DNA of 64,000 nucleotides from Bacillus carboniphilus (GTDB lineage Bacteria; Bacillota; Bacilli; Bacillales; JC228): contig NZ_BAAADJ010000006.1 of NCBI RefSeq assembly GCF_039522365.1, positions 62,001 to 126,000 on the forward strand, read 5' to 3'. A program made the position numbers and the translations under genes. The notes beneath the pieces were generated by a model. That model made no database searches. It worked only from the letters and a program-made list of their open reading frames with translations, and was not told the origin of the DNA. Positions 18,269 to 26,823 of the stretch are shown in pieces. Every line of letters starts with the position of its first letter. Position 1 is the stretch's first letter.

Positions 18269-18505
18269 TTACGGTAGCAACCCAGGAAGTTGTTGGGACC
18301 AAAGTAGGTAATCCAGGAAAAAATTGCTGACATTTGAACCAATGGTAATAGTTAATAATATATAGAGTAGTCGCGCTTGCACCACTCGATTCGCGCGAAG
18401 TAATTTATCAAAATGTAAGGCCTGTAGTGCCCACCAAGTAATTCCAATGAATAGTATATGCGAGATCAAACTAACTAAGGCTTGTTGTCCAAAGCTGAAT
18501 AACAT
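18269..18505 (-). CDS. ywzB: DUF1146 membrane protein, YwzB-like
   Basis: 78 residues with two hydrophobic segments (about 5-27, LVSLISHILFIGITWWALQAL, and about 43-66, ARLLYILLTITIGSNVSNFFLDYL). The pattern and the position between the ATP synthase/nuo region and murA match YwzB (DUF1146) of B. subtilis. Function is unknown. GGGAGGAG stands eight bases before the ATG. In B. subtilis ywmB follows it; here that gene is decayed. Confidence 0.8.
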   Translation of the reverse strand: MLFSFGQQALVSLISHILFIGITWWALQALHFDKLLRANRVVQARLLYILLTITIGSNVSNFFLDYLLWSQQLPGLLP

Positions 18506-18627
18506 GCAAATCTCCTCCCTTTTAAATCATGATAGCATAGGGGTAAGGTGAGCTAAAACTGGTTTGTGGTGTTTTTTGTTAATGGAAGGGCCGGTTTTGG
18601 GGGGCGAAAGTGCGTATTATGTGTGCC

Positions 18628-19075
18628 TATCGAAAGTTTAGGTGGCTCTATCGGAAAAGTTAGCGGTCTATCGGAAAACTTGTGGGGGCTATCGGAAATT
18701 TCAGCTCGTCTATCGGAAAACATCGGGCTTCTATCGGAAATTTCAGCTCGTCTATCAGAAAACTTCAAGCTTCTATCGGAAAACTTGCCACTCCTATCGG
18801 AAAATTCCGTTCTTCTATCATCAGACATACCGGAATTCGGAACTCAGTAGCCGCAATCCAGAACTCACACCCTATAATTCAGAACTCAGACCCCATAATT
18901 CAGAACTCACACCCCTCAATTCAGAACTCACACCCTTCAATACAGAACTCACACCCCTCAATTCAGAACTCACATCCCTCAATTCAGAACTCAGGCCCCT
19001 CAATTCAGAACTCAAGGCCCCTCAATTCAGAACTCACACCCCTCAATCCAGAACTCCACCCTCATTATCCAGAAC
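18628..19075 (-). repeat. Composite 21-bp array A3 (CGGAAA then GAAC family, 22 units)
   Basis: Ten CGGAAA-type units with core starts from 18631 to 18819 (18652, 18672, 18693, 18714, 18735, 18756, 18777, 18798) run into twelve CAGAAC-type units from 18838 to 19070 (18859, 18880, 18901, 18922, 18943, 18964, 18985, 19006, 19028, 19049). The family switch costs only two bases of phase. On the minus strand the order is nuoN, terminator, GAAC block, CGGAAA block, then the end motif at 18573-18596. Confidence 0.9.
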
Positions 19076-19105
19076 CCCCCACCAAATCCCACCAACAAAA
19101 CAAAA

Positions 19106-19132
19106 AAGCCGCAGCCTCCTCGGCCACAGCTT
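19106..19132 (-). terminator. Terminator of the nuo operon
   Basis: AAGCTGTGGCC / GGCTGCGGCTT stem followed by a T run on the minus strand, just after the nuoN stop. Confidence 0.85.
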
Positions 19133-19147
19133 CTTCGCTCATTCACC

Positions 19148-20674
19148 TTACTGTAAAAAATCCGTAAATCCATCAAAATTGAATTGGAAGAACTCCATCG
19201 CGGTACCTGGCACCACGCCGTAAAACACAGTAGCCACTGCACATACAATGACGACAACTGCTGGCCCCACTGGGATGTTGATGCCCACCCCAGCATTCGC
19301 CGCTCCACCACCTGCAGGTCTAAAGAACATTTGGATCATGATCCCAAAATAGTACACGTACGAAATCACGGTGGTGATGATCATAATACTACCTAAAATG
19401 ATGTGCCCAGGTGCCGTTACAAAAGCACTTGCTAAAATGTGGAGCTTCCCGATAAATCCGGCTGTACCCGGTATTCCAGCTAACGATAGCAAGAATATCC
19501 CCATGGCCACCGCTAGTGCTGGTGCTTTTTTATAAAGACCCGCAAACGAGCTAATATCTTCAGATTGACTCGTTTCCGATACCATTTGTAAAACAGCAAA
19601 GGCTCCAATGGTCATAAAGATATAGGCGAACAGGTAAAACCAGATAGCTTCAAACATGAACTGGGACAAGCTGGTAAAGGCCACCAGTATGTAACCGGCA
19701 TGGCCAATACTTGAGTAAGCAAGCATCCGCTTCACACTTCGTTGACGTATGGCGATGAGGTTCCCTACAATCATGGTGATGGCTGCAATCACGCCGATAT
19801 AGGTTTGACCATCCAATAACACCACGCCGGTTTCACCCGAACTTCGCGCTGCCGTAAAAATAGATAGGGCTAGACGAATCAATAAGACAAATCCGGCTGT
19901 CTTCGAAACAACGCTCAGGAAGGCAGCAACCGGCGTTGGTGCACCTTCATATACATCCGGTGCCCACATGTGAAACGGAATCGATGCAATTTTAAAGGCG
20001 ACACCCACTAGCACCATTAGAAATGCAATCCCTAGGAGATACACATAACTGGTATCTGCCATGTACGGTAATGTCTGCCCCATTTCCCTTAAGTTCGTTG
20101 TGCCACTTAATCCATACACATAGCTTAATCCAAATAGTAAAATAGCGGATGCAATTCCACCGTTAATCACGTATTTCATCGCGGATTCATTCGAGCGTTT
20201 GTTTCTCTTTTTCATGCCAACTAATATATACGAAGCAATCGACAACAACTCAAGTCCCACAAACAATGTAATTAAATCCGCACTAGATGTGAGGAACATA
20301 GCCCCTAGCAGCGCTGTTAACATTAGGTAGTAGAACTCTCCACCGTATGTTTCCAGCCCGTCTTCCTTTTTCGATCCCAATGCTAAAAGAAGGACAAAGG
20401 CTGTTCCGATGAGAAGCAGTAGCTTGAATGCTTTCGCAAACCCATCTAAATAAAACGTATCGTAAAGAATGGACGTTGGTTCTCCGCCGAATGTTTGCAG
20501 TAGGGCTACAAATGCAAGCATTACTGCCACTACGGATAGTCCACCGATTATATTACGGTTCGTTTTTTTAGGAAGAAAAAGGTCTAACAAGCTTAGCAAG
20601 GCTGCTGCACCAAAGATAATGAATTCCGGAGCCATCATGCCCCATTCAAACGATTTCAATGTTTCGATGTCCAC
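19148..20674 (-). CDS. nuoN: NADH-quinone oxidoreductase subunit N
   Basis: 508 residues with about 14 hydrophobic segments, an antiporter-like proton-pumping subunit of complex I. Family landmarks are the membrane Glu in LFVGLELLSIASYILVG, the Lys in VAFKIASIPFHMWAPDVYEGAPTPV, and the broken helix KRMLAYSSIGHAGY. It is the last gene of the operon, six bases after nuoM, and is followed by a terminator and array A3. Confidence 0.96.
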   Translation of the reverse strand: MDIETLKSFEWGMMAPEFIIFGAAALLSLLDLFLPKKTNRNIIGGLSVVAVMLAFVALLQTFGGEPTSILYDTFYLDGFAKAFKLLLLIGTAFVLLLALGSKKEDGLETYGGEFYYLMLTALLGAMFLTSSADLITLFVGLELLSIASYILVGMKKRNKRSNESAMKYVINGGIASAILLFGLSYVYGLSGTTNLREMGQTLPYMADTSYVYLLGIAFLMVLVGVAFKIASIPFHMWAPDVYEGAPTPVAAFLSVVSKTAGFVLLIRLALSIFTAARSSGETGVVLLDGQTYIGVIAAITMIVGNLIAIRQRSVKRMLAYSSIGHAGYILVAFTSLSQFMFEAIWFYLFAYIFMTIGAFAVLQMVSETSQSEDISSFAGLYKKAPALAVAMGIFLLSLAGIPGTAGFIGKLHILASAFVTAPGHIILGSIMIITTVISYVYYFGIMIQMFFRPAGGGAANAGVGINIPVGPAVVVIVCAVATVFYGVVPGTAMEFFQFNFDGFTDFLQ

Positions 20675-20680
20675 TCAGGC

Positions 20681-22204
20681 TCACCCCCCTAACCCTTCGA
20701 TGATGGTTTGCAGCGATGTAAAGAGTGGTTCTGTTAGTATCGCAGGGAACACACCAATCGCAATAATGCTGGCGACTAGTAAGCTTGATGGGAGCCATTC
20801 GAAAGACTGGATATCTTTCCATTCCTGCTTTCGTTGTTTGAATTCCCCGTAAGTAATTCCTAAACAAGCTCGTAATACATAAACTGCTGTTAAAATTAAG
20901 CCCAATAATGCGATATATCCTGCAACTGGCCATGATTTAAATAAGCCAACAAAGGCGGTAAATTCACTTATAAAACCTGACATACCTGGAATTCCTAGTG
21001 AAGCAAGGCCAGCGGTTAAGATCAGACCAGCCAAGATCGGTACTGATTTAACTAATCCTCCAAGCTCGGAAATTTTTGTCGTGCCCGCTCTCGCATATAA
21101 CACACCGACTAGGAAGAAGAAAAGTGCCGAAATCAGCCCATGCGAGATGACCTGGAACATGGCTCCTTGAATCCCTTCCATATTCAACGCGCCCAAACCG
21201 ACTAACACAATTCCCATGTGAGAAACGGAGGAGTATGCCAAAACTTTTTTAAGATCATCCTGAATCAGAGCTAAAAAGGCTCCGTATAGCAGGTTGATCA
21301 CCCCTAAGATAATGAGGATGTTGCCAATTCCTGCGAACTCCCTTGGAAATATCTCTAAGCCGAATCGGATTAAACCGTATGCTCCAATTTTTAATAAAAT
21401 ACCAGAGTGTAACATGACGATTGGCGGTGGTGCTTGAGCATGGACATGGACCATCCATGTATGGAATGGAAAAATCGGTAACTTTATACCAAAAGCAATG
21501 ATAATTCCAATTAACAGTCCTGTTCTGAGTTCTGGTGTCATTCGCGCTAAATGGAAGGTAGATTCGTCTTGAATGACGGCACCCAGTAGATCAAAGTTCA
21601 CCGTTCCCGCTCTCGCAAACAGGATCATAATGACAATGAGAAGAATTGCTGAGCCTAATCCGTTGTATAAAAGGAAGCTATAAGCGGCTCGTTCTTTTAG
21701 CAAGTACCCCCACTTTCCAATTAAAAAGAAGGTGGAAATTAAGGTCACTTCAAAGAAAAGGAAAAATAGAATCATATTTTCTGCTGCAAAAACGCCTAGC
21801 ATTCCTAATTCAAGCAGTAAGAAAAGTTGAAAATACCCCTTCCATTCCTTCTCAATTTTTAAAGAAGCAATAGCGGCCATCGTCGAAACGAAAGCTGTTA
21901 AGACCATCAACAATAAGGCAAAACCATCGACTCCTACCTCGTAAGCAACTGCGTACAAATACTGTCCTAGATCCTGCTGTTTGCCTCCATTTAGTTGGAA
22001 CCAGGTTACATGTTCGTACCATTTGGAAACATCAGCACCTCTTTGTGACAGTACATATGCTGAGACGGCTAAAACCAAGGACGGCAAAGTAGCTAAGATT
22101 CCGATCCACTTGATTAAGCCAGCCTTTTCTTTTGGGATGAAAAACAAAACGAGTACGCCTAAAAGAGGTGCAAAAATTATCGTTGATAAGAATGGTAAAC
22201 TCAT
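20681..22204 (-). CDS. nuoM: NADH-quinone oxidoreductase subunit M
   Basis: 507 residues, about 14 TM segments. The conserved Glu lies in FFLFFEVTLISTFFLIG, the Lys in IIAFGIKLPIFPFHTWMVHVHAQAPPPI-like residues near 235, and LKKVLAYSSVSHMG marks the broken helix. It is a proton-translocating antiporter-type subunit in the membrane arm. It overlaps nuoL by four bases (ATGA), so the two are translationally coupled. Confidence 0.96.
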   Translation of the reverse strand: MSLPFLSTIIFAPLLGVLVLFFIPKEKAGLIKWIGILATLPSLVLAVSAYVLSQRGADVSKWYEHVTWFQLNGGKQQDLGQYLYAVAYEVGVDGFALLLMVLTAFVSTMAAIASLKIEKEWKGYFQLFLLLELGMLGVFAAENMILFFLFFEVTLISTFFLIGKWGYLLKERAAYSFLLYNGLGSAILLIVIMILFARAGTVNFDLLGAVIQDESTFHLARMTPELRTGLLIGIIIAFGIKLPIFPFHTWMVHVHAQAPPPIVMLHSGILLKIGAYGLIRFGLEIFPREFAGIGNILIILGVINLLYGAFLALIQDDLKKVLAYSSVSHMGIVLVGLGALNMEGIQGAMFQVISHGLISALFFFLVGVLYARAGTTKISELGGLVKSVPILAGLILTAGLASLGIPGMSGFISEFTAFVGLFKSWPVAGYIALLGLILTAVYVLRACLGITYGEFKQRKQEWKDIQSFEWLPSSLLVASIIAIGVFPAILTEPLFTSLQTIIEGLGG

Positions 22205-24078
22205 TTAAGCACCCCTCCTGACAGCATGTAAATGACTAAGAATAGAGCTAACCCTACTACAGCAACTGTTCCGTACCATTGCACTTGGCCCGTTTGGAAT
22301 CTGGATCCTTCTTTCCCTAGGTACACAACAAAGCCAGTTACGCCTCGAACAATTCCTGAAACGAGGTAGCGGTCAATAAATCGTAGGAACAAGCTGATCA
22401 TTCCAACTCCTCGTACAATCGTTCCGTTGTACAATTCATCTACATAGTATTTGTTTCGAAGGATGTTGGTGGTAATCGGTGCCCCACCAGAAACAACGTC
22501 CTTTGGAATGGATCCTTTCGAATACATCAAATACGCCAGTCCAATTCCTGAAAGGGACAATAAAATCGATGCAAGCATGACCCAAACTGGACCTTCAACG
22601 TGGGAGTGTCCAAGCAAGGTGGTTCCTTCTGTCAACCAGTCTCCTAAGAAATGACCGAACCATGGTGTTTGGATGTAACCAATAAAAATCGCGAAGAAGG
22701 CTAAAACAGCCATCGGGGCAACCATGATATTCGGTGATTCATGAACCTTTTTCTGCTTCCCATTCGCTTCTCCACTAAATACGGAAAAGTACAAGCGGAA
22801 CATATAAAAGGCTGTTAAAAATGTCGTGATGAGAGCAAGAATAAATAGAATCATAGTTTCCCCGCTCCAAGCAGACATTAAAATTTCATCTTTACTAAAG
22901 AATCCTGAGAGTAACGGAACACCACTAATGGCTAAAGTACCGATTAAAAAGAGTGGTGCTGTTTTTTTCAATTTTTTCGATAATCCACCCATCTCTCGGA
23001 TATCCTGCGTACCCACAGCATGAATGACACTTCCGGCTGCAAGGAACAACAATGCTTTAAAGAAAGCGTGTGTCGTTAAATGAAATACGGCAGCTACATA
23101 GCCTGCAGAGCCTAACGCCAACATCATGTATCCAAGCTGACTGACGGTTGAGTATGCCAGTATTCGTTTTATATCAGTTTGGGTCAAAGCAATGGTCGCT
23201 GCAAAGATGGCCGTGAAGCCTCCAATAAGGGCAACCATAAACATAGCTTCCTGACTCAAACTGAAAAGTGGGTACAACACAGCAACTAGATAGACACCTG
23301 CTGCAACCATTGTGGCTGCGTGGATGAGTGCTGAAACTGGCGTTGGACCTTCCATGGCATCAGGTAACCAGGTGTGTAAAGGAAATTGACCTGATTTCCC
23401 AACTGCTCCGATAAAAATAAGAAGAGCCGCCAATGTGGCAAATCCACTTTCGATTAAGCCTTGATCCACCGCTTGATAGATATCTTGGATTCTAAAGCTT
23501 CCCACGTGGATATACAGAATGATGATTCCCGCTAGAAATCCAACATCCCCAATCCGCGTCATGATAAAAGCTTTTTTTGCCGCTTGCTTGGCTTCTCTTT
23601 TGAAATAATAAAAGCCGATAAGTAAAAAGGATCCTAAACCTACAAGCTCCCAGAAGAAATACACTTGCAGGAGATTTGGCGACATCACGAGTGCTAGCAT
23701 GGCAAATGTGAAGAAGCTTAAATAGGCATAAAAGGTGGAAAACCGTTCCTCGCCATGCATATATCCTTTTGAGTAAATATGTACAATGAGGCTAACGATT
23801 GATACGACAAACAGCATTAAACTGTTAATCGCTGTTATTTCGATTCCCGCTGTGACGATAATCTCCCCAAGTGTGAACCATTCCCACTCGACGCTAAAGG
23901 TGGATGAAGTAAACCGATCCACTAGCACGAGTATTGAAACAAGGAATGAAAGGAAGACACCTAAAATCCCAATATGGGCACTTGCTTCACCAAGCTTTTT
24001 CCCAAACATGAGAAGTAAGATCGATGCGACGAGGGGAAGCAGCGGGATGAGCCACGCTTGTTCCATCATGTTTATCAC
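22201..24078 (-). CDS. nuoL: NADH-quinone oxidoreductase subunit L
   Basis: 625 residues, about 16 TM segments, the distal antiporter subunit with the long lateral C-terminal helix (the region after YVDELYNGTIV). Motifs include FFWELVGLGSFLLIGFYY, AVGKSGQFPLHTWLPDAMEG and DIKRILAYSTVSQLGYM. The start is uncertain: a GTG at 24078 is close to GGGAGGA, while the ATG at 24069 gives MMEQAWLIPLLPL, the usual N-terminus in related bacteria, with a longer spacing. A 64-bp gap separates it from nuoK. Confidence 0.95.
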   Translation of the reverse strand: MINMMEQAWLIPLLPLVASILLLMFGKKLGEASAHIGILGVFLSFLVSILVLVDRFTSSTFSVEWEWFTLGEIIVTAGIEITAINSLMLFVVSIVSLIVHIYSKGYMHGEERFSTFYAYLSFFTFAMLALVMSPNLLQVYFFWELVGLGSFLLIGFYYFKREAKQAAKKAFIMTRIGDVGFLAGIIILYIHVGSFRIQDIYQAVDQGLIESGFATLAALLIFIGAVGKSGQFPLHTWLPDAMEGPTPVSALIHAATMVAAGVYLVAVLYPLFSLSQEAMFMVALIGGFTAIFAATIALTQTDIKRILAYSTVSQLGYMMLALGSAGYVAAVFHLTTHAFFKALLFLAAGSVIHAVGTQDIREMGGLSKKLKKTAPLFLIGTLAISGVPLLSGFFSKDEILMSAWSGETMILFILALITTFLTAFYMFRLYFSVFSGEANGKQKKVHESPNIMVAPMAVLAFFAIFIGYIQTPWFGHFLGDWLTEGTTLLGHSHVEGPVWVMLASILLSLSGIGLAYLMYSKGSIPKDVVSGGAPITTNILRNKYYVDELYNGTIVRGVGMISLFLRFIDRYLVSGIVRGVTGFVVYLGKEGSRFQTGQVQWYGTVAVVGLALFLVIYMLSGGVLK

Positions 24079-24142
24079 GTTCCTCCCATCCCTTTATACA
24101 GCATTTACGCCGTATAAAAGGAAAAGATTAGTGTTCAATGTC

Positions 24143-24457
24143 CTAGTGTTTTAAACTCTGGTAATCATCAACATGTACTGATTTTCGGTTCCGATATAGA
24201 GCCATTAGAATAGCTAGCCCTACAGCCGCTTCTGCAGCTGCAATCGTAATCGTAAACAGTGAAAACACTTGCCCTGTCAGACTTGGTATCACGCCAAGCT
24301 TACTAAAGGCAATTAGATTTAAGTTAACTGCATTCAGCATGAGCTCGATACAGATTAGTACAATGACTGTATTTTTCTTGGTTAAGGCTCCAAATAGTCC
24401 GATACAAAAAAGCATGAGTGATAAGGTCAAATAGGCTGAAATTGGTACAGACGTCAT
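24143..24457 (-). CDS. nuoK: NADH-quinone oxidoreductase subunit K
   Basis: 104 residues with three TM helices. The membrane glutamates of the proton path are in [19 protein letters not shown] and [14 protein letters not shown]. It overlaps nuoJ by four bases, showing tight coupling in the membrane-arm part of the operon. Confidence 0.96.
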   Translation of the reverse strand: MTSVPISAYLTLSLMLFCIGLFGALTKKNTVIVLICIELMLNAVNLNLIAFSKLGVIPSLTGQVFSLFTITIAAAEAAVGLAILMALYRNRKSVHVDDYQSLKH

Positions 24458-24987
24458 GAGGATGAATCCCCCTCTTTTTCGTCATCTTTTTTTGCTAAAA
24501 CAATCGCTCCAACTAATGCAGCAAGTAAGAGAACAGATGTTAATTCAAATGGAATCACATACTTAGAAAATAAGGAGACTCCGATTTGTTTTGTGTTATC
24601 TACATGCAAATTGCTCGCTTGCTCTGGGATATCAAGGTGGAAAATGCCATAGTACATGACCACCGCAAATCCAAAGATTCCAAGAAACAGTAAAAACGTT
24701 GGCCATTTTCCTGCTTCTTTCTCCTGATCTTCATCCTGGTGTCGAGTCAGCATAATTCCAAACAGCATAATAATCGTAATGGCTCCTGAATAAATAAGGA
24801 TTTGAACAACCGCCACGAATTCAGCGGAAAGTGTTACATAGATCCCGGCTAAACTGACAAAGGTCAGAACAAGTGCCATAACCATGTGCACAACTTTTTT
24901 CAGCTGAAGGAGAAGAATCCCCCCGATTAAACTAGAGATACCTAATATCATAAAAATGAGGAGCTCACCCGAAAAAGTGAAAGTCAT
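24454..24987 (-). CDS. nuoJ: NADH-quinone oxidoreductase subunit J
   Basis: 177 residues with five hydrophobic segments. TM3 holds the family stretch [24 protein letters not shown] with its pi-bulge region. A polar loop [14 protein letters not shown] follows and an acidic tail ends the protein. It overlaps nuoI and nuoK by four bases each. Confidence 0.95.
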   Translation of the reverse strand: MTFTFSGELLIFMILGISSLIGGILLLQLKKVVHMVMALVLTFVSLAGIYVTLSAEFVAVVQILIYSGAITIIMLFGIMLTRHQDEDQEKEAGKWPTFLLFLGIFGFAVVMYYGIFHLDIPEQASNLHVDNTKQIGVSLFSKYVIPFELTSVLLLAALVGAIVLAKKDDEKEGDSSS

Positions 24988-25403
24988 ACTTTATTCTCCT
25001 CCCGAATGTTCTCATCATTTTCATTGAGCCATTCCAAATCTTTAAAAAGCTCATCCCTGCTATACTCGGCCAGTTCAAAGTTATTGGTCATAACAATGGC
25101 CTCTGTCGGACAAACCTCTGTGCAGAGATCACATAAAATACAAATCTCAAAGTTAATATCATACGTTTCTATGATTTTTCCTCTTTTATCAGGATCCGGA
25201 TGTTTCTTCTCTGTTAAGGAGATACAATCCGTCGGACAAATATTTACGCACTGATTACAGACAATACATTTTTCCGGGTAAAACTTCTGAATGCCACGAA
25301 ACCGGTCTGGCATCTGAATGGATTCATTCGGATAATCATACGTTACCTTTTTCTTCGTTAAGTTCTTGAGCGTGTATGATAGTCCTTTGGCTAAACCTAA
25401 CAT
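24984..25403 (-). CDS. nuoI: NADH-quinone oxidoreductase subunit I (2x 4Fe-4S)
   Basis: 139 residues. Two ferredoxin-type motifs, CIVCNQCVNICP (about 51) and CILCDLCTEVCP (about 90), hold the N6a and N6b clusters that pass electrons toward NuoB. The start is the ATG at 25403, giving MLGLAKGLSYTLKNL, with AAGGAG seven bases upstream. The frame stays open through the upstream repeat array to 25715, adding over 100 residues of AHRTRAT-type heptads; an automatic caller could choose that start, but the ribosome site and family length argue against it. Confidence 0.95.
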   Translation of the reverse strand: MLGLAKGLSYTLKNLTKKKVTYDYPNESIQMPDRFRGIQKFYPEKCIVCNQCVNICPTDCISLTEKKHPDPDKRGKIIETYDINFEICILCDLCTEVCPTEAIVMTNNFELAEYSRDELFKDLEWLNENDENIREENKV

Positions 25404-25432
25404 GCTGTCACTCCTTCCTTTCGTCGGGGTGG

Positions 25433-25800
25433 TATGTGCTGTTGCATTGGGGCTATGTGCCGTTGGTCGGGCTTTATGGGCCGTCGCTCGGGTTCTATGT
25501 GCCGTTGATCGGGTTCTATGTGCCGTCGCTCGGGTTTTATGTGCCGCCGCCCGGGTTCTATGTGCCGTCGTTCGGGTTCTATGTGCCGCCGCACGGGTTT
25601 TATGTGCCGCCGCACGGGTTCTATGTGCCGACGCTCGGGTTCTATGTGCTGTCCTTCGGGTTCTATGCGCCTTCGTTTGGGTTCTATGTGCCGTCGCTCG
25701 GGTTCTATGGGACACTTACTCACGGGTTATGGGACACTTCCCCCGCTTTATGGGACACTTTCCACTTTCTACGGGACACTTCCCCCACTTTATGGGACGT
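25433..25800 (-). repeat. 21-bp phased array A4 inside the nuo operon (18 units, two families)
   Basis: Counting the T of TAT, units start at 25433, 25454, 25475, 25496, 25517, 25538, 25559, 25580, 25601, 25622, 25643, 25664, 25685, 25706, 25728, 25749, 25770 and 25791: 21 bp throughout except one 22. The first 13 carry TATGTGCCG-like cores (one has TATGGGCCG, one TATGCGCC). The last five carry TATGGGACAC-like cores. The switch at 25706 keeps phase. The array fills the gap between nuoH and nuoI, which elsewhere in this operon are 2-64 bases. Confidence 0.92.
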
Positions 25801-25824
25801 TATGGTTCGAGAATCACGCACCCA

Positions 25825-26823
25825 CTACCCCAACAGCCCCTTCACCAACGCAGTTACAAATATATTGGCGAGTGCCACTGGAAGCAGCACCTTCCATCCA
25901 AATTCCATCAATTGATCGGCGCGGATTCTTGGGAATGTAAAGCGAATCCACAGTAGTAGAAACACAACCATCATGAACTTGATACTGAACCAAACGGCTC
26001 CTGGAATGAATCCTAAGAATGGTAGTGGTAACCAGCCACCTAGGAATAAAACTGTTGTGATGGCAGCCATTGCGAATAGGTATACGTATTCCGATAGCAT
26101 GAAGAACGCCCAACGGAAACCTGAGAATTCTACATGATATCCCGCTACAAGCTCTGATTCTGCTTCCGGAAGGTCAAATGGTGTACGGTTTAACTCTGCG
26201 ACCGCTGCAATCAGAAAGACTAAGAAAGCAACCGGTTGATACACAATAAACCACATATTTTCTTGAGCTGCCACGATGTCATTCAAGTTTAGAGAACCTG
26301 CCAGTAAAATGACACCTACTAACGACATAACAAGTGGAATCTCGTAGGAAATCATCTGAGCTGCAGCACGCATTCCCCCAATGAGGGAGTACTTATTGTT
26401 GGACGCCCAACCTGCTGCGATAATCCCGATTGTCGATAAACCTGAGACTCCAATGTAATAAAGTAAGGCGACTCCTATATCAGCAAATTGAAAGTTATCC
26501 GTAAATGGAATAACGGCTAGCACCAGGAACGACGGTGCAAAGGCAATGACCGGAGCTAAAATAAACAAGGGGCGGTCTGCCACCTTTGGAATCGTATCTT
26601 CCTTGATTAGTAGTTTCAGAACATCGGCAACCGTTTGGAGTAACCCCCATTTTCCCCCGACGTGACTCGGTCCATGCCGAAGCTGCATAAAGGCCATTAC
26701 TTTTCGTTCTGCCAAAATGGCATACGTTACAAATCCTAGAACGGCAAATAGCAATAGAGCAGCAAATACAACATATAAAAGGAAGTTTGTGAACGCTGGT
26801 GCATTTTGAAACCACATGTTCAT
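25825..26823 (-). CDS. nuoH: NADH-quinone oxidoreductase subunit H
   Basis: 332 residues, eight or nine TM segments. The quinone-chamber loop reads AELNRTPFDLPEAESELVAG (about 205-224), and AILAERKVMAFMQLRHGPSHVG (about 30-51) lies near the N-terminus. It joins the peripheral arm to the proton-pumping part. It starts at the last base of nuoD. No terminator is visible between its stop and array A4, so transcription presumably reads through the array to nuoI. Confidence 0.96.
   Translation of the reverse strand: MNMWFQNAPAFTNFLLYVVFAALLLFAVLGFVTYAILAERKVMAFMQLRHGPSHVGGKWGLLQTVADVLKLLIKEDTIPKVADRPLFILAPVIAFAPSFLVLAVIPFTDNFQFADIGVALLYYIGVSGLSTIGIIAAGWASNNKYSLIGGMRAAAQMISYEIPLVMSLVGVILLAGSLNLNDIVAAQENMWFIVYQPVAFLVFLIAAVAELNRTPFDLPEAESELVAGYHVEFSGFRWAFFMLSEYVYLFAMAAITTVLFLGGWLPLPFLGFIPGAVWFSIKFMMVVFLLLWIRFTFPRIRADQLMEFGWKVLLPVALANIFVTALVKGLLG

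Noticed and set aside
18642-19223. Long open frames through array A3 with peptides such as YRKT/LSEN/IQNSHPS repeats
   Set aside because: The 21-bp period without stops leaves several frames open on both strands at once. No ribosome site, and the same happens in every array.
25404-25715. NuoI with a long Arg/His-rich N-terminal domain
   Set aside because: The extension is the repeat array in an open frame; a good AAGGAG site and the family start lie at 25403.
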